13,956 nucleotides of DNA, from NCBI GenBank assembly GCA_050699035.1, contig JBOHDE010000093.1, forward strand, positions 1-13,956, in the 5' to 3' direction. The notes below the pieces were generated by a model that made no database searches, had not been told where the DNA came from, and was given only the letters and a program-made list of their open reading frames with translations. The first letter of the stretch is position 1. Every line of letters starts with the position of its first letter. Source of the stretch: WHTB01 sp050699035. Lineage in GTDB: Bacteria > Actinomycetota > Actinomycetes > Propionibacteriales > Nocardioidaceae. Shown here piece after piece: positions 1 through 7,368 of the stretch. A program made the translations under genes and the position numbers.

Positions 1-762
1 GGCCGACGGCGACGCCTGGTCGTACAGCAGCCACTCGTCGGCCCGGAAGGGGCGGTGGAACCACATGGCGTGGTCAAGCGAGGCGGTCTGCACCGAGCGC
101 GAGGAGACCAGCACTCCGTGCGGCACCAGCGCCGTGCCGAGCAGGGTCAGGTCGCTGGCGTAGGTCAGCACGCAGGGATTGAGCACCCGGTCGTCGGACA
201 GCTCACCCGACGTCCGCAACCACAGCCGGGTCTGGGCCGGGCGCTCGCCGGCGTCGATGCTGCCGCCCGGTCGCGAGTCGCCGATGTAGCGGAGGTCGAG
301 CGCCGCCCACTCGGCCTCCCACACCTCCGCCGAGCGACCGGTCACCTTGCTGTACAGCTCGGACATCGTCGGGCAGTCGCCGGGCGCGGGTACGTCCGGC
401 ATCGCGTCCTGGTGGTCGTACCCCTCCTCGTCGAGGTGGAACGACGCGGTCAGGTAGAAGATCGACCGACCGTGCTGGCGGGCTACCACCCGCCGGGTGC
501 TGAAGGAGCCGCCGTCGCGGATGCGCTCCACGTCGTACACGATCGGGACGCTGGTGTCGCCGCCGCGCAGGAAGTACGCATGCAGCGAGTGCACGAAGCG
601 GTCGGCGGCGACGGAGTGGCACGCGGCCCGCAACGCCTGCGCCGCGACCTGGCCGCCGAACACCCGCTGCAGCCCGGTCTTCGGTTGCTGCCCGCGGAAC
701 AGGTCGACCTCGATCTGCTCCAGCACGAGCAGGTCGACGAGCTCGCTGACCGACTGGGGCAC
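1..762 (-). CDS. tesB: Acyl-CoA thioesterase II (TesB family), 3' end cut by window edge
   Basis: Hydrolyses acyl-CoA to free fatty acid and CoA in the cytoplasm; TesB enzymes have a double hot-dog fold. The reading frame runs off the left edge: 254 codons are visible against a usual family length near 285-290, so about 30 C-terminal residues are missing. Seen in the translation: an N-terminal hot-dog with LVLEQIEVDLFRG (about residues 11-23) and the GLQRVFGGQVAAQAL stretch, then the second domain with SLDHAMWFHRPF ending near residue 238 and EWLLYDQ just after it. Asp230 in SLDH corresponds to the catalytic Asp of E. coli TesB; the catalytic Thr and Gln would lie at or beyond the edge. I chose the GTG at 762-760 because the homologous N-terminus (PQSVSELVDLL) begins there. 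It lies 4 bases after the PAC2 stop codon, so translation is probably coupled. The family assignment is firm; the start is moderately sure. Confidence 0.9.
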   Translation of the reverse strand, partial: MPQSVSELVDLLVLEQIEVDLFRGQQPKTGLQRVFGGQVAAQALRAACHSVAADRFVHSLHAYFLRGGDTSVPIVYDVERIRDGGSFSTRRVVARQHGRSIFYLTASFHLDEEGYDHQDAMPDVPAPGDCPTMSELYSKVTGRSAEVWEAEWAALDLRYIGDSRPGGSIDAGERPAQTRLWLRTSGELSDDRVLNPCVLTYASDLTLLGTALVPHGVLVSSRSVQTASLDHAMWFHRPFRADEWLLYDQASPSA

Positions 763-766
763 CGGC

Positions 767-1669
767 TCAGTCCCGCTCGTCGTTGGGGTCGATGCCGGCC
801 AGGAACCGCTCGAACTCCGCGCCCAGCTCCTCGGCCGACGGCAACGGCCCGTCGTCGGCGAGCAGCGACGACTCGGCGGCCCGGGCGAACGCGTCGTACT
901 GCTCCTCCAACGCGGTCACGGCACTAGATATCTCCTCCGAGGCGTCAACCTGCTCGGCGATCTCGGCGTTGCGGGAGACCGCGAGGGTCGCCAGGTCGGG
1001 CAGCTCGAGCCGCAGCCCGGTGGCCCGCTGGACCTGCTCCACCAAAGCGACCGACGCGTCGGGATAGTCCAGCTGGGCAAGGTAGTGCGGCACATGGGCG
1101 ACGAACCCCATCGCCGCATGCCCGCGCTCCCCGAGCCGCAGCTCGAGCAGCGCCTGGGCACTCGCCGGGACGCGGATCTGGCCCTTCCACACATTGGGCT
1201 CGGGCACCAGGTCGGCCTGCGAGGCGTGGGTCGTGACCAACAGCGGCCGGGTGTGGGGCACCGCCATGGGTACGCCGCCGAGGCCGAGGGTCAGGCGTAC
1301 GCCGAAGCGCTCCACGAGGTCTCCCACGGCACGGGTGAACCGCTCCCACTGGTAGTCGGGCTCCGGGCCGGTCAGCACCAGGAACGGGGTGCCGCCGGCG
1401 TCGTTGACCACCCGGACCACCAGCCGGGGTGCCGTGTAGTCGGTGTAGTGGTCCTCGTCGAAGGTGAGTGCCGGCCGGCGCCCCCGGTAGTCGTACAGCT
1501 GGTCGAGGTCGAAGCTGGCGACCACCTGGGACGGCGCCAGGTCGGCGAGCTGAGCCCCGAGGATCCGACCCGCTCCCCCGGCGTCGAGGAAGCCGTCGAG
1601 CGCGTGCACGAGCACGGGACCGTCGCCGAGCTCGGGAACCTCGTCGACGACGTGCACCAGGTCGGCCAT
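767..1669 (-). CDS. PAC2 family protein (proteasome-assembly-chaperone-like fold)
   Basis: A 300-residue cytoplasmic protein of the PAC2 family. The family is named after a eukaryotic proteasome assembly chaperone and is widespread in actinobacteria, where its biochemical role is not established. The sequence shows the family's opening (LVHALDGFLDAGGAGRILGAQL, about residues 20-41), the FDLDQLYDYRGRRP segment (about 53-66), the FLVLTGPEPDYQW segment (about 95-107), a glycine-rich GLGGVPMAVPHTRP stretch (about 129-142), and MGFVAHVPHYLAQLDYP (about 186-202). The C-terminal 70 residues are charged and probably helical. The ATG at 1669 has a very good Shine-Dalgarno (AGGAGG, 5-base spacer), so the start is secure. 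The gene is the middle one of a three-gene unit, 10 bases after the FAD oxidoreductase and 4 bases before tesB. The function in this context is unknown, and nothing here ties it to a proteasome. Confidence 0.88.
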   Translation of the reverse strand: MADLVHVVDEVPELGDGPVLVHALDGFLDAGGAGRILGAQLADLAPSQVVASFDLDQLYDYRGRRPALTFDEDHYTDYTAPRLVVRVVNDAGGTPFLVLTGPEPDYQWERFTRAVGDLVERFGVRLTLGLGGVPMAVPHTRPLLVTTHASQADLVPEPNVWKGQIRVPASAQALLELRLGERGHAAMGFVAHVPHYLAQLDYPDASVALVEQVQRATGLRLELPDLATLAVSRNAEIAEQVDASEEISSAVTALEEQYDAFARAAESSLLADDGPLPSAEELGAEFERFLAGIDPNDERD

Positions 1670-1674
1670 ACCGC

Positions 1675-1680
1675 CCTCCT
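1675..1680 (-). promoter_or_regulatory. Ribosome binding site of the PAC2 gene, touching the upstream stop codon
   Basis: On the minus strand the stop of the FAD oxidoreductase and the Shine-Dalgarno of the next gene share a base: TGAGGAGGG, then GCGGT, then ATG. The AGGAGG-to-ATG spacing is 5 bases. This fixes the PAC2 start and argues for a single transcript with coupled translation. Confidence 0.75.
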
Positions 1681-3086
1681 CAGTCCTCGACGACGTGCTC
1701 GGCGAACTTCTCCCGCTGGATCCGCCAGCGCGCGAGGTCGAACCGGCCGTCGAGGCCGAGGCAGTCGACGGCCTCGTACGCCTCCAGCATGGCGTGGTGG
1801 CTGTTGTCGTGGGCGAACAGACCCAGCCGGCCGAACGTCACGATCTGCGGGATGGCGGTCACCCAGGCCTCGATGCCGGCCAGTCGACGCTCGTAGCCGA
1901 TCTCGTACACGGGGTAGACGAACGGCAGCCGGCGGACGACCACCTCGGCCCGGGCCAGCGGCGGAAGGTCGGCGTGGTCGACGGCGTCCTCGACCACCAT
2001 CGCCAGGCTCTCGTCGTCGGCGGTCCAGATGTCGTCGTCGACGGCGCACGGGATCTCGGCGCAGATGACCGACACGTCGGTCGGGTCGTCGGCGGACTCG
2101 CGGTAGTTGGCCGGCTCCGAGATCCGGGTCACCGGGGTGTCGCCCGCCGGTAGGTAGTGCGCGTCGTACGGCGTCCACCGCCCACCCATGTGCACGACGT
2201 AGACCAGCACCATGGCGCGGAACCGCAGCCGGGTGGCGGACTCCATCGCGGCCAGCGACGGGCCGGGCGAGGTGATCCGAGCCAGCAGCGGCATCGGCAA
2301 CGTCGACAGCGCGATGCCAGCCTGCGTGACGCCGCCGTTGACGCTCTGCACTCGGACGTCGTCGTAGCTCGGGTTCAGCTGGTCCACCTCGGCGCCGAGC
2401 TCGATCTCGGCTCCGGCCTCAACCGCGCCGTCGGCCAGCCGGTCGCAGATCTGGCCGAACCCTCGCCTCGGGTAGTGGAACACCCGGCCCTGCCCGGACG
2501 AGCCGGACGTGCCGCCGCCGCGCAGCATCCGGCCCGCGACCTTCCAGACGCTGTTGCCGGTCACCCGCTTGCGAGCCTGCTGGCCAGAGATCTCGTCGCC
2601 CGGCAGGCCCCACAGCTTCTCGGCGTACGGGCCGTACAGGGCGTTGTAGACGGTCGGTCCGATCCCGGCCCGCAGCTGCTCGGCGTACGTGTCGTGCCGG
2701 GCGCGTCGCATCGGCCCGGTCATCGCGTCACGGGCGATGCCCGCCGTCATCGCGGCCGGGAGCCGCCGGGTGAGCTCACCGGCCTTCAGCGGGAACGACA
2801 CCCAGGTGCCGCCGATCCGCAGCCGTCCACTGCGCTCCCGGGTCTGCAGGTCCTCGCCGAGCAGGGTCTGCAGGTCCTGCATGACGCGCGGCGGGGTCGC
2901 GGGATGCAGCCGGTGGCTGCCCAGGTCGACCCGCACGCCGGCCACCTCGAACGACGACGACATGCCGCCCACATGGTCGGCCCGGTCGAGCACCCGCACG
3001 CTGAAGCCGCGGCGGGCCGCACGCCACGCCGCGGCGAGACCGGCGGGGCCGGCGCCGAGCACCACGACATCGACAGAGGAGGACAT
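1680..3086 (-). CDS. FAD-dependent oxidoreductase, protoporphyrinogen-oxidase / UDP-galactopyranose-mutase-like
   Basis: A 468-residue flavoprotein. The N-terminal dinucleotide fold is clear: VVVLGAGPAGLAAAW places G11-x-G13-x-x-G16, Asp34 ends the second beta strand (VRVLD), and G40-G41 forms the usual GG motif, followed by VDLGSHRLHP (about residues 53-62). A YGPYAEKLWGLPGDEISGQQARKRV block (about 151-175) and the C-terminal GRLGLFAHDNSHHAML (about 419-434) match the amine-oxidase/PPOX-like superfamily that includes UDP-galactopyranose mutase and carotenoid desaturases. The substrate cannot be read from sequence; a true haem-pathway enzyme is unlikely because no haem genes are nearby. Position near dxs allows an isoprenoid substrate, but that is only a guess. 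The ATG at 3086 has no good Shine-Dalgarno but lies 9 bases after a TAGGCT hexamer, so a very short leader is possible. First gene of the oxidoreductase-PAC2-tesB unit. Confidence 0.85.
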   Translation of the reverse strand: MSSSVDVVVLGAGPAGLAAAWRAARRGFSVRVLDRADHVGGMSSSFEVAGVRVDLGSHRLHPATPPRVMQDLQTLLGEDLQTRERSGRLRIGGTWVSFPLKAGELTRRLPAAMTAGIARDAMTGPMRRARHDTYAEQLRAGIGPTVYNALYGPYAEKLWGLPGDEISGQQARKRVTGNSVWKVAGRMLRGGGTSGSSGQGRVFHYPRRGFGQICDRLADGAVEAGAEIELGAEVDQLNPSYDDVRVQSVNGGVTQAGIALSTLPMPLLARITSPGPSLAAMESATRLRFRAMVLVYVVHMGGRWTPYDAHYLPAGDTPVTRISEPANYRESADDPTDVSVICAEIPCAVDDDIWTADDESLAMVVEDAVDHADLPPLARAEVVVRRLPFVYPVYEIGYERRLAGIEAWVTAIPQIVTFGRLGLFAHDNSHHAMLEAYEAVDCLGLDGRFDLARWRIQREKFAEHVVED

Positions 3087-3095
3087 GTGCCACGA

Positions 3096-3101
3096 AGCCT
3101 A
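3096..3101 (-). promoter_or_regulatory. Candidate -10 hexamer for the FAD oxidoreductase operon
   Basis: Minus-strand TAGGCT (fits TAnnnT) lies 9 bases upstream of the ATG at 3086, which would give a leader of only a few bases. A CTGACG about 19 bases further upstream is a possible weak -35. This is a pattern match only. Confidence 0.35.
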
Positions 3102-3282
3102 GAGGGTGTCGGCAAGGGGGCGTCAGGTGGTCCGTCCGGCCTCATGAACGGCGGATCACCGACCGCCACCGACCACTACCCACTCCGAATCGCGGCTGCC
3201 CAATCGGCCGGCCCGCTGGGCCCGCATGCTGACGCCCCGGCCGCTGGTGCACCCCTGCCAGCCGGCGTCCACCTGGCCTGGT

Positions 3283-3323
3283 GGGCGCCTCCGTTCCATT
3301 CCCCGTTTGGAACGGGGGCGCCC
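3283..3323. repeat. Inverted repeat, 16-bp arms, 9-bp loop
   Basis: Left arm 3283-3298 and right arm 3308-3323 are complementary except for one position that would be a U-G pair in plus-strand RNA (A-C mismatch in minus-strand RNA). The core of both arms is the palindrome GGCGCC followed by a CGTTCC/GGAACG segment. The right arm is also the first part of the first 23-bp direct repeat, so the inverted and direct repeats overlap. Confidence 0.75.
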
Positions 3324-3360
3324 CGTACCACTAGGTATGGAACGGGGGCGCCCCGTACCA
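3308..3360. repeat. Two identical 23-bp direct repeats, 30-bp period
   Basis: The units at 3308-3330 and 3338-3360 are identical over 23 bases and separated by 7 bases. Each unit is itself an imperfect inverted repeat: 10-base arms (TGGAACGGGG and CCCCGTACCA, one mismatch) around a GCG centre. No third copy was seen in the spacer. The units resemble in style, though not in exact sequence, the GAACGG-rich repeats at 12745-12814. Confidence 0.85.
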
Positions 3361-3367
3361 ATCCGGT

Positions 3368-3385
3368 CGGCAGGGCCGGCTGCCG
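3368..3385 (-). terminator. Small hairpin just after the permease stop
   Basis: CGGCAG (3368-3373) and CTGCCG (3380-3385) form a 6-bp stem around a GGCCGG centre that is itself palindromic. It starts 2 bases after the TGA of the minus-strand permease gene. There is no T-rich tail, so it is at best a weak or Rho-assisted terminator, or a 3'-end-protecting hairpin. Confidence 0.3.
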
Positions 3386-3387
3386 GG

Positions 3388-4890
3388 TCAGGTCGTCCGG
3401 TCGGCGTCTGCAAGGCGTTTGCCGAGTCGGCTGTTCCACCGCCCGTACGCGAAGTAGACGACGAACCCGATGGCCATCCAGATCAGGAACCGCAGCCAGG
3501 TGTCGCCGGTGAGGTTCAGCATCAGGTAGAGGCACATCAAGACGGCGAGGGTGGCGACCACCGTCACCGCGGGGGTACGGAAGGCACGCGGCAGGTCGGG
3601 ACGGGTATGCCGCAAGACGACGACCCCGATGCTGACCAGGATGAACGCGAACAGCGTGCCGATGTTGACCAGGTTGGCCAGCGTGGACAGGTCGACGAAC
3701 CCGGCGATCGCCGCGACGGCGACGCCGGTGATCGCGGTGATCCGCGACGGCGTGCCGAACGTCGGGTGCACCTTGGCCAGCCCGGTCGGCAGCAGCCCGT
3801 CGCGAGCCATCGCGAACGCGACCCGGGTCTGGCCAAGCATCAGGATCATCACGACGACGGTGAGGCCGATGGTCGCGCCGACCGAGATCAGGTTGCCCAT
3901 CCACTCGACCCCGACGGCGTCGAACGCGGTCGCCAGCGGGGCGGCGTCCTCGGGGTCGATGTCGCGGTAGTCCTGCATGCCGGTGATGACGAGGCTGACC
4001 GCCATGTAGAGCACCGTGACGATCGCCAACGAGCCCAGGATGCCGAGCGGCACGTCACGTTGGGGGTTCCGGGTCTCCTCCGCGGTGGTCGCCACGATGT
4101 CGAACCCGATGAACGCGAAGAACACGATGGCCGCGGCCGCGAAGATGCCGGCCACGCCGAACACCGCCGGCTCCATCCCGAACAACGTCTGGATCAACGG
4201 CGTCTCGCGGAACGCGCCCCCGCCGGCGGTGGTCGGCTCCGACGGCGGGATGAACGGCGAGAAGTTGTCCGTGACGATATAGCCGATGCCGGCGACGACC
4301 ACGGCGACGACCACGGCGATCTTGATCGCCACGACCACCTGGTTGAACACGCTGGAGAACTTGATCCCTCCGATCAGGATGCCCATCACGACGAGCGCGA
4401 TCACGATCGCCGGCAGGTCGACGGTCCCGTCGGCCGCGGAACCCAGCGACGCCGGGATCTCGAAAGGCGTGTCCGCCAGTAGGTTCTGCAGGTAGCCGGA
4501 GAACCCGACCGACAGCGCAGCGCTGCCGACGGTGAACTCGAGGATCAGGTCCCACCCGATCGTCCACGCGACCAGCTCGCCGAACGTCGCGTACGAGAAT
4601 GTGTACGCGCTGCCCGCGACCGGCACGGTGGACGCGAACTCGGCGTAGCACAGCGCCGCGAGCCCGCACGCCACGCCGGCGATCAGGAACGAGAGCGAGA
4701 TCGCCGGCCCCGCATTCGTCGCCGCAGCCTGCCCGGTCAGCACGAAGATGCCGGCCCCGATGATCACGCCGACGCCGAAGACAATCAGGTCGAGGGCCCC
4801 GAGATTCTTGCGTAGCCGGTGGTCCGGCTCCTCCGTGTCGGCGATCGACTGCTCGATGCTCTTGGTACGCGTGAGACTCATGCTCCGCAC
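3388..4890 (-). CDS. APC-superfamily amino-acid permease (cationic amino acid transporter-like)
   Basis: A 500-residue inner-membrane protein with about 12 hydrophobic spans, expected to import amino acids with cations. The first span carries the family signature GVGVIIGAGIF (residues 39-49), in the unwound helix that binds the substrate backbone in APC proteins. ALCYAEFAS (about 79-87), PVAGSAYTFSYATFGELVAW and IGWDLILEF (to about 119) are the pattern of the CAT/YfnA-type branch. The protein is about 40 residues longer than the best-known bacterial members. The start is GTG at 4890 or ATG at 4881 (MSLTRTK); neither has a strong Shine-Dalgarno. It lies 57 bases downstream of dxs on the same strand and could share its transcript. 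The exact substrate cannot be read from the sequence. Confidence 0.9.
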   Translation of the reverse strand: MRSMSLTRTKSIEQSIADTEEPDHRLRKNLGALDLIVFGVGVIIGAGIFVLTGQAAATNAGPAISLSFLIAGVACGLAALCYAEFASTVPVAGSAYTFSYATFGELVAWTIGWDLILEFTVGSAALSVGFSGYLQNLLADTPFEIPASLGSAADGTVDLPAIVIALVVMGILIGGIKFSSVFNQVVVAIKIAVVVAVVVAGIGYIVTDNFSPFIPPSEPTTAGGGAFRETPLIQTLFGMEPAVFGVAGIFAAAAIVFFAFIGFDIVATTAEETRNPQRDVPLGILGSLAIVTVLYMAVSLVITGMQDYRDIDPEDAAPLATAFDAVGVEWMGNLISVGATIGLTVVVMILMLGQTRVAFAMARDGLLPTGLAKVHPTFGTPSRITAITGVAVAAIAGFVDLSTLANLVNIGTLFAFILVSIGVVVLRHTRPDLPRAFRTPAVTVVATLAVLMCLYLMLNLTGDTWLRFLIWMAIGFVVYFAYGRWNSRLGKRLADADRTT

Positions 4891-4947
4891 GATAGTCCCG
4901 ACGGGGCGGGCGCGTCTCGGGCCACCCCCTTCGGCGTGGCACGCCGG

Positions 4948-6861
4948 TCAGGCAGTCTCCTGGCCACGCCGGCTGGGGACCTCGGCGAGGGTCGGGCCGA
5001 GGCGGGCGACGTCCTCGACAATGCTGCGGGCGAGGTCCTGGGCGGACAGCCCGAACCGGTCGAGGATCGCGTCGCGCTTGCCGTGCGCGAGGAACTCCTG
5101 CGGGAGGCCATGGACCCGCACCGGGGTGTCGATCCGAGCGTCGGAGACCGCCTGGCTGAGCGCGGCACCGCAGCCGCCGACCCGACCGTTGTCCTCCACA
5201 CTGACCACCAGGCGGTGGTTGGCGGCCAGGTCGACGACCGCCTGGTCGACCGGCTTCACCCAGCGCGGGTCGACCAGCGTGACACCGATGCCCTGCGCGG
5301 CCAGCCGGTCGGCGACGTCGACGCAGGTCTTGACCATCGACCCGACGGCGACGATCAGCACGTCACGGGCGCCGTTGCGGACGATCACGTCCGCTGTGCC
5401 GACCCGGCCGGCCGCCGGGATGTCGTCGTACACGGCCCCCTTGGGATAGCGCAGCACCGTCGGTGCGTCGTCGACCTCGACGGCCTCCCCCAGCAGCTCA
5501 CGCAGCCGACTGCCGTCGCGCGGGACCCCGAGCCGGAGACCGGGGACGACCTGCAGGATCGACAGGTCCCACATCCCGTTGTGGCTCGGGCCGTCCGACC
5601 CGGTGACACCGGAGCGGTCGAGCACGAACGTGACGCCGCACCGGTGCAGCGCGACGTCCATCAGCAGCTGGTCGAACGCACGGTTCAGGAACGTCGAGTA
5701 GAGCGCGAAGACCGGGTGCATGCCGCCGATCGCCAGGCCGGCCGCGCTGGTCGCCCCGTGCTGCTCCGCGATGCCGACGTCGAAGGTGCGGTCGGGGAAC
5801 CGCTCGGCGAACGCGTCGAGCCCGGTGGGGTACAACATCGCCGCGGTGATCGCCACGATGTCGTCGCGCTGCTCACCGAGCTTGACGAGCTCGTCCGAGA
5901 AGACATGGCCCCACTCGTGCGGCTTCGGCGCCTCCTCACCGGTCTCCACGTCGAACGGGCCCGGCGAGTGGAAGTTGTCCTCCAGATGCCGCTCGGCGGC
6001 GGGGTACCCGTACCCCTTCTTGGTGATGACGTGCACGAGTACGGGACCGCCGAACCTCTTGGCATGTTCGAGCGCCTCCTCGACGGCGGGCAGGTCGTGG
6101 CCGTCCACCGGTCCGACGTACTTCAGGCCGAGGTCCTCGAACAGGCCCTGCGGGGCGAGGACGTCCTTCAGCCCCTTCTTGATGCCGTGCAGCACGTCAT
6201 AGGTGGGCTGGCCGAGCCTCGGCGACTTGTTCAGCTGGACCTTGATCTGCTCGAGCAGCCGCTCGTAGCGCGGGTGTGTCCGCAGCGAGTTGAGGTGCTC
6301 GGCCAGGCCGCCGACGGTCGGGGTGTACGACCGGCCGTTGTCGTTGACCACGATCACCAGCGGAAGGTCCTTGCGGGCGGCGATGTTGTTGAGGGCCTCC
6401 CAGGCCATCCCGCCGGTCAGGGCACCGTCACCGACCAGCGCGGCGACGTGCCGGTCCTCGCCGCGCAGGATGTGTGCCTTGGCGAGGCCGTCGGCATACG
6501 ACAGCGCGGTCGACGCGTGGGAGTTCTCGACGATGTCGTGCGGCGACTCGGCCTGGCTGGGGTAGCCGGACAACCCGCCCTCTTGCTTCAGCCGCTCGAA
6601 GCCGTCCCGCCGACCGGTCAGGATCTTGTGCACATACGCCTGGTGGCCGGTGTCGAAGACGATGCGGTCGCGGGGCGAGTCGAACACCCGGTGCAGCGCG
6701 ATGGTCAGCTCGACCACGCCCAGGTTGGGGCCGAGATGCCCCCCGGAGCGCGAGCACATGTCGACCAGGAAGTCGCGGATCTCCTGCGCGAGGTCGACGA
6801 GCTGCTGCTCGGTCAGGTCACGCAGGTCGCGCGGCCCGTTGATGCTGTCGAGCAGCCCCAT
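4948..6861 (-). CDS. dxs: 1-deoxy-D-xylulose-5-phosphate synthase
   Basis: Condenses pyruvate and glyceraldehyde 3-phosphate to DXP with thiamine diphosphate, the first step of the MEP isoprenoid pathway. Its 637 residues match the family's usual length. Seen: SGGHLGPNLGVVELT with His42; the thiamine-diphosphate/Mg motif GDGALTGGMAWEALNN (144-159, Asp145) with Asn175 in NDN; catalytic Glu366 in DVGIAEQH; RSGVTGSDGPSHNG (416-429) with Asp423 and His427 matching E. coli Asp427 and His431; and a C-terminal transketolase domain (LIVAVGSMV, VEDNGRVGG). The two residues after AEQH are Gly-Ala, where most relatives have Ala-Val or Ala-Met, a minor change. The ATG at 6861 has GGAAGG 10 bases upstream. 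A reasonable promoter (TTGGTC-17-TAGACT) lies about 48-76 bases upstream. All catalytic residues appear intact. Confidence 0.98.
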   Translation of the reverse strand: MGLLDSINGPRDLRDLTEQQLVDLAQEIRDFLVDMCSRSGGHLGPNLGVVELTIALHRVFDSPRDRIVFDTGHQAYVHKILTGRRDGFERLKQEGGLSGYPSQAESPHDIVENSHASTALSYADGLAKAHILRGEDRHVAALVGDGALTGGMAWEALNNIAARKDLPLVIVVNDNGRSYTPTVGGLAEHLNSLRTHPRYERLLEQIKVQLNKSPRLGQPTYDVLHGIKKGLKDVLAPQGLFEDLGLKYVGPVDGHDLPAVEEALEHAKRFGGPVLVHVITKKGYGYPAAERHLEDNFHSPGPFDVETGEEAPKPHEWGHVFSDELVKLGEQRDDIVAITAAMLYPTGLDAFAERFPDRTFDVGIAEQHGATSAAGLAIGGMHPVFALYSTFLNRAFDQLLMDVALHRCGVTFVLDRSGVTGSDGPSHNGMWDLSILQVVPGLRLGVPRDGSRLRELLGEAVEVDDAPTVLRYPKGAVYDDIPAAGRVGTADVIVRNGARDVLIVAVGSMVKTCVDVADRLAAQGIGVTLVDPRWVKPVDQAVVDLAANHRLVVSVEDNGRVGGCGAALSQAVSDARIDTPVRVHGLPQEFLAHGKRDAILDRFGLSAQDLARSIVEDVARLGPTLAEVPSRRGQETA

Positions 6862-6962
6862 GCAGACGTCGCCTTCCGGGTCGATGCGAGTGCGGTGGTC
6901 GGTCCTTGAGTCTAGGCGCCCCGGAGCGGGGGACCAATCGCGGGAGCGGGTCTCGGTGGCGG
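6862..6962 (-). promoter_or_regulatory. dxs upstream region with candidate sigma70-type promoter and RBS
   Basis: Minus strand: TTGGTC (6937-6932), a 17-base spacer, then TAGACT (6914-6909), predicting a start site near 6902 and a leader of roughly 40 bases. The Shine-Dalgarno GGAAGG is at 6877-6872. The spacer contains a short CCCCG-CTC-CGGGG inverted repeat. No riboswitch-like fold was recognised; in particular no thiamine-pyrophosphate aptamer motif was seen. Confidence 0.45.
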
Positions 6963-7334
6963 CTAGAGCTGGGGACGGAAGCGGCGGCCGCGCACCGCTT
7001 CGTCGACCAGGCCGACGGACCGCTTCCGGGCGGTCAGCCGAGCGAGCTCGCGCTCCCAGGCCTGGAGCACCGCGTCGACGGTCTCGGGGCCGACGATGTC
7101 CTTGAAACCGGTGCGGGTCTCACCGAGGGCGAACCGGGTCGCCTCCAGGGTCGCGTCGGTGTGCACGACGGCGAACCGCGCGAGCACGACCAGGTGACGT
7201 CGCAGCACCGGGTAGGCGCGCAGCTCTGGCGGGCAGATGTCGAGCAGCCAGCGCCCCGCTGACTCCTCCCACTCGGGAGCACCCGCGGGCCGCACCTCCG
7301 GCGGCCAGCCGGGTGGGGCCACCTGTTGCATCAT
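6963..7334 (-). CDS. Small conserved-looking protein of unknown function, LexA box at its promoter
   Basis: A 123-residue (122 if the second ATG is used) soluble-looking protein. I recall similar short actinobacterial proteins opening with PPGWPPEVRPPGAP, but I know no function. The N-terminal 20 residues are proline-rich (QVAPPGWPPEVRPAGAPEWEE). The rest looks helical, with no membrane span, signal peptide or cysteine cluster; a single Cys sits near residue 34 (DICPPELR). The C-terminus is basic (VRGRRFRPQL). Two adjacent ATG codons (7334 and 7331) begin it with no usable Shine-Dalgarno, but a TACAGT hexamer ends 6 bases before the first ATG, so a leaderless transcript is likely. A perfect LexA box abuts that hexamer, suggesting DNA-damage induction. 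Divergent from the HIT gene and 101 bases upstream of dxs. Coding is supported by protein-like composition and a tidy promoter. Confidence 0.75.
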   Translation of the reverse strand: MMQQVAPPGWPPEVRPAGAPEWEESAGRWLLDICPPELRAYPVLRRHLVVLARFAVVHTDATLEATRFALGETRTGFKDIVGPETVDAVLQAWERELARLTARKRSVGLVDEAVRGRRFRPQL

Positions 7335-7340
7335 CTACCG

Positions 7341-7346
7341 ACTGTA
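7341..7346 (-). promoter_or_regulatory. Candidate -10 hexamer for the small protein gene (leaderless)
   Basis: Minus-strand TACAGT (TAnnnT) is followed by 6 bases and then ATG at 7334, so the predicted transcript starts at or next to the start codon. The hexamer directly touches the LexA box at 7347. Confidence 0.5.
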
Positions 7347-7362
7347 TCGAACACCCGTTCGA
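7347..7362. promoter_or_regulatory. LexA-binding SOS box, perfect palindromic half-sites
   Basis: The 16 bases TCGAACACCCGTTCGA match the mycobacterial/actinobacterial LexA consensus TCGAAC-N4-GTTCGA at all 12 conserved positions. The box lies in the 46-bp region between two divergent genes. It abuts the minus-strand -10 hexamer (7346-7341) and ends 6 bases before the plus-strand -10 (7369-7374), so LexA bound here should occlude both promoters. Binding has not been shown; the call rests on sequence match plus position. Confidence 0.85.
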
Positions 7363-7368
7363 CTCGAC

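Larger units (their letters stand above)
3087..3387. other. Gene-free 301-bp spacer with repeats and hairpins
   Basis: No reading frame here has protein-like content on either strand. The spacer separates the amino-acid permease stop (3388) from the oxidoreductase start (3086), both on the minus strand. It holds the candidate promoter near 3096-3101, a 16-bp-stem inverted repeat (3283-3323), two identical 23-bp direct repeats (3308-3330 and 3338-3360), and a small hairpin directly after the permease stop (3368-3385). The stretch from about 3110 to 3280 shows nothing I can name. Confidence 0.7.

Noticed and set aside
2157..3512. Plus-strand frame crossing the FAD oxidoreductase and the repeat spacer
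   Set aside because: Antisense shadow that continues through the 23-bp repeats; composition is not protein-like.
4891..4947. Terminator between dxs and the permease gene
   Set aside because: A 6-bp stem with a 3-base loop can be drawn near 4930-4944, but it is short, has no T-tract and is no better than expected by chance in GC-rich DNA.
4819..6909. Long plus-strand frame opposite dxs
   Set aside because: Antisense shadow of dxs; rich in Arg, Val, Gly, Asp and His as expected from complementing high-GC codons, with no family motif.
6862..6962. Thiamine-pyrophosphate riboswitch upstream of dxs
   Set aside because: No TPP aptamer core motifs (such as the CTGAGA element) were seen, and the predicted leader of about 40 bases is too short.
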